Shown: one piece after another, positions 11,518 through 12,700 of the stretch
How positions within the stretch are numbered: the stretch's first letter is position 1
How the letters are laid out: each line of letters begins with the position of its first letter
NCBI GenBank assembly: GCA_017442765.1
Contig: JAFRZC010000205.1
Location: 1 to 12,700, forward strand
Origin: Prevotella sp.
GTDB lineage: Bacteria > Bacteroidota > Bacteroidia > Bacteroidales > Bacteroidaceae
Direction: 5' to 3'
DNA length: 12,700 nucleotides
The notes under the pieces: model-generated
What the model was told of the DNA's origin: nothing
The model's input: the letters and a program-made list of their open reading frames with translations, nothing else
Databases searched by the model: none
Program-made: the position numbers and the translations under genes

Positions 11518-12700
11518 ATGGAACTGACTATACTATTGTGTTTTGCAGCCTACACGCTGTTGCTTTTCCTCGTTATGTGGCTCACCGGGCGGCGCGGCGC
11601 CAAGGGCAACGAGGCTTTCTTCCGCGCCGGCCGCAAGTCCCCCTGGCCCGTGGTGGCCTACGGCATGATCGGTGCCTCGCTCTCCGGCGTCACCTTCATG
11701 TCCGTCCCCGGCGACGTGCTCGCCAACAAGTGGTTCTACATGCCGATGGTCCTCGGCTATGTCCTCGGCTACGCCACCATCGCCTTGGTCCTCCTGCCGC
11801 TCTACTACAGGCTCAACCTCACCTCCATCTACACCTACCTCTCCCAGCGCTTCGGCCTGCGCAGCGAGCGCACCGGTGCCCTCTTCTTCATCATCTCGCG
11901 TCTCCTCGGCTCCGCGCTGCGCATGTATCTGGTGGTCTTTGTACTCTACGAGTTTGTCTTCTCCGCCTGGGGCATACCCTTCTGGGTGCCGGCGGTGGTC
12001 TTCATAGCCATCATCCTGCTCTACACCTTCGCTGGCGGCATCAAGACCGTCGTCTGGACCGACACCCTCCAGACCACCTTCCTCATCCTCGCTGCCGTGG
12101 CCACCGTGGTGGCCATCCTCGGCAACCTCGACATGAGCCTGCCGGAACTGCTGCGCACCTCCTCCGATCAGGGCTACACCCAGATGTTCAACACCGACCC
12201 CATGGCCCCCAAGTTCTGGCTCAAGCAGGTGCTCGCCGGCATGTTCATCACCATCACCATGACGGGCCTCGACCAGGACATGATGCAGAAGAACCTCACC
12301 TGCAAGACCCTCCGCGACGCGCAGAAGAACGTCATGACCTCCAGCCTGCTCTTCATCGTGGTCAACATCGTCTTCCTCTGCCTCGGCGCCGCCCTCATCG
12401 CCTACGCCACGCAGACGGGCTTCGAGCTGCCCACGGGTGCCGACGGCCGTGTGGTGGGCGACAAGATCTTCCCTGCCATAGCCTTCTCCCTCAACGGCTT
12501 CACGGCCGTCTGTTTCGTCCTCGGCATCGTCGCTGCGGGCTATTCCTCCGCCGACGGCACCCTCACGGCCCTCACCACCACCTTCTGCTACGACTTCCTC
12601 GGCTTCGGGAAGGCTGAGAGTGGAGAGCGGAGAGTGGAGAACGGAGAACGGAGAGTGGAGAGCGGAGAACGGAGAGTGGAGAACGGAGAACACATGGTTG
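11518..12700 (+). CDS. sodium:solute symporter (SSS family), partial at right edge
   Basis: ATG 11518 opens a frame that runs off the window after 394 codons. The protein is strongly hydrophobic, with about nine membrane spans visible. The first span begins at residue 3, and MIGASLSGVTFMSVPG (50-65) is the broken first core helix. AAGYSSADGTLTALTT (339-354) has the Ser-Ser pair expected at the Na2 sodium site, and FAGGIKTVVWTDTLQT (171-186) is a family strip. SSS proteins import solutes such as sugars, sialic acid, amino acids or vitamins with sodium; the substrate cannot be read from the sequence. From residue about 367 the frame enters a heptamer repeat array, read as GERRVENGERRVES, where relatives have a short cytoplasmic loop after the DFLG strip. 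The real C-terminus lies outside the window. Confidence 0.9.
   Translation, partial: MELTILLCFAAYTLLLFLVMWLTGRRGAKGNEAFFRAGRKSPWPVVAYGMIGASLSGVTFMSVPGDVLANKWFYMPMVLGYVLGYATIALVLLPLYYRLNLTSIYTYLSQRFGLRSERTGALFFIISRLLGSALRMYLVVFVLYEFVFSAWGIPFWVPAVVFIAIILLYTFAGGIKTVVWTDTLQTTFLILAAVATVVAILGNLDMSLPELLRTSSDQGYTQMFNTDPMAPKFWLKQVLAGMFITITMTGLDQDMMQKNLTCKTLRDAQKNVMTSSLLFIVVNIVFLCLGAALIAYATQTGFELPTGADGRVVGDKIFPAIAFSLNGFTAVCFVLGIVAAGYSSADGTLTALTTTFCYDFLGFGKAESGERRVENGERRVESGERRVENGEHMV
12617..12693 (+). repeat. heptanucleotide tandem repeat within the symporter gene
   Basis: Eleven consecutive 7-bp units of form AGA(G/A)(T/C)GG fill 77 bp, with a higher-order 21-bp period (units at 12631, 12652 and 12673). 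The last unit ends AC instead of GG. No frame of the array contains a stop codon. The next 7 bases lead to the window edge. Confidence 0.9.

Noticed and set aside
11505..12617. Long histidine- and arginine-rich frame overlapping the symporter
   Set aside because: It is an out-of-frame reading of the GC-rich symporter gene; the frame from 11518 gives clear membrane spans and family motifs.

Overview
The window looks like chromosomal DNA from a member of the Bacteroidota, most likely a gut-type Bacteroidales. Starts lack strong Shine-Dalgarno sites. Several promoters carry the phylum's TAnnTTTG -7 box, two of them with a TTTG -33 box at exactly 19 bp spacing. Secreted proteins carry YARHG and NADase-type glycan-binding modules that are common in this phylum. 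The organism cannot be named to species from this sequence.

Layout. 1-145: a -7 box followed about 60 bp later by an intrinsic terminator, possibly a small RNA. 146-2967: two divergent secreted-protein genes of similar build, one ending in a YARHG domain and the other in a discoidin-like glycan-binding domain. 2968-4341: a one-chain L-serine ammonia-lyase directly abutting the second secreted gene. It carries an in-frame block of about 57 codons made of intergenic-type palindromic repeats. 4342-5440: a low-GC cassette of three overlapping small genes (DUF3791-like, a DUF3990 ADP-ribosyltransferase-fold protein, and a second small protein), probably toxin-antitoxin-like. It is bracketed by a 38-bp direct repeat of the 3' end of the serine ammonia-lyase gene. 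5609-8350: a leftward four-gene operon (NeuD/PglD-type acyltransferase, acyl carrier protein, KAS III-like synthase, SDR reductase) that could build a short acyl or hydroxyacyl group and attach it to a sugar. It has its own promoter and is shielded by a strong terminator. 8886-9183: the two ends of a deleted AAA-type ATPase gene that still has an intact promoter. 9189-11078: era and an unrecognised secreted protein, both leftward. 11518 to the right edge: a sodium:solute symporter cut off by the window.

Two themes stand out. First, the stretch from the end of the serine ammonia-lyase gene to era is AT-richer than its GC-rich flanks and holds three accessory units in different states (cassette, operon, gene remnant), so it behaves like an insertion hotspot. 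Second, the genome is rich in short repeat families: nested palindromes at 10110-10290, 33-bp tandem units at 11198-11289, another inverted-repeat element at 11344-11440, and two families that have entered coding sequence without breaking the frame (the serine ammonia-lyase, and a heptamer array in the symporter). The most interesting candidates are the 3'-end duplication around the ADP-ribosyltransferase-like cassette and the repeat insertions inside enzymes.
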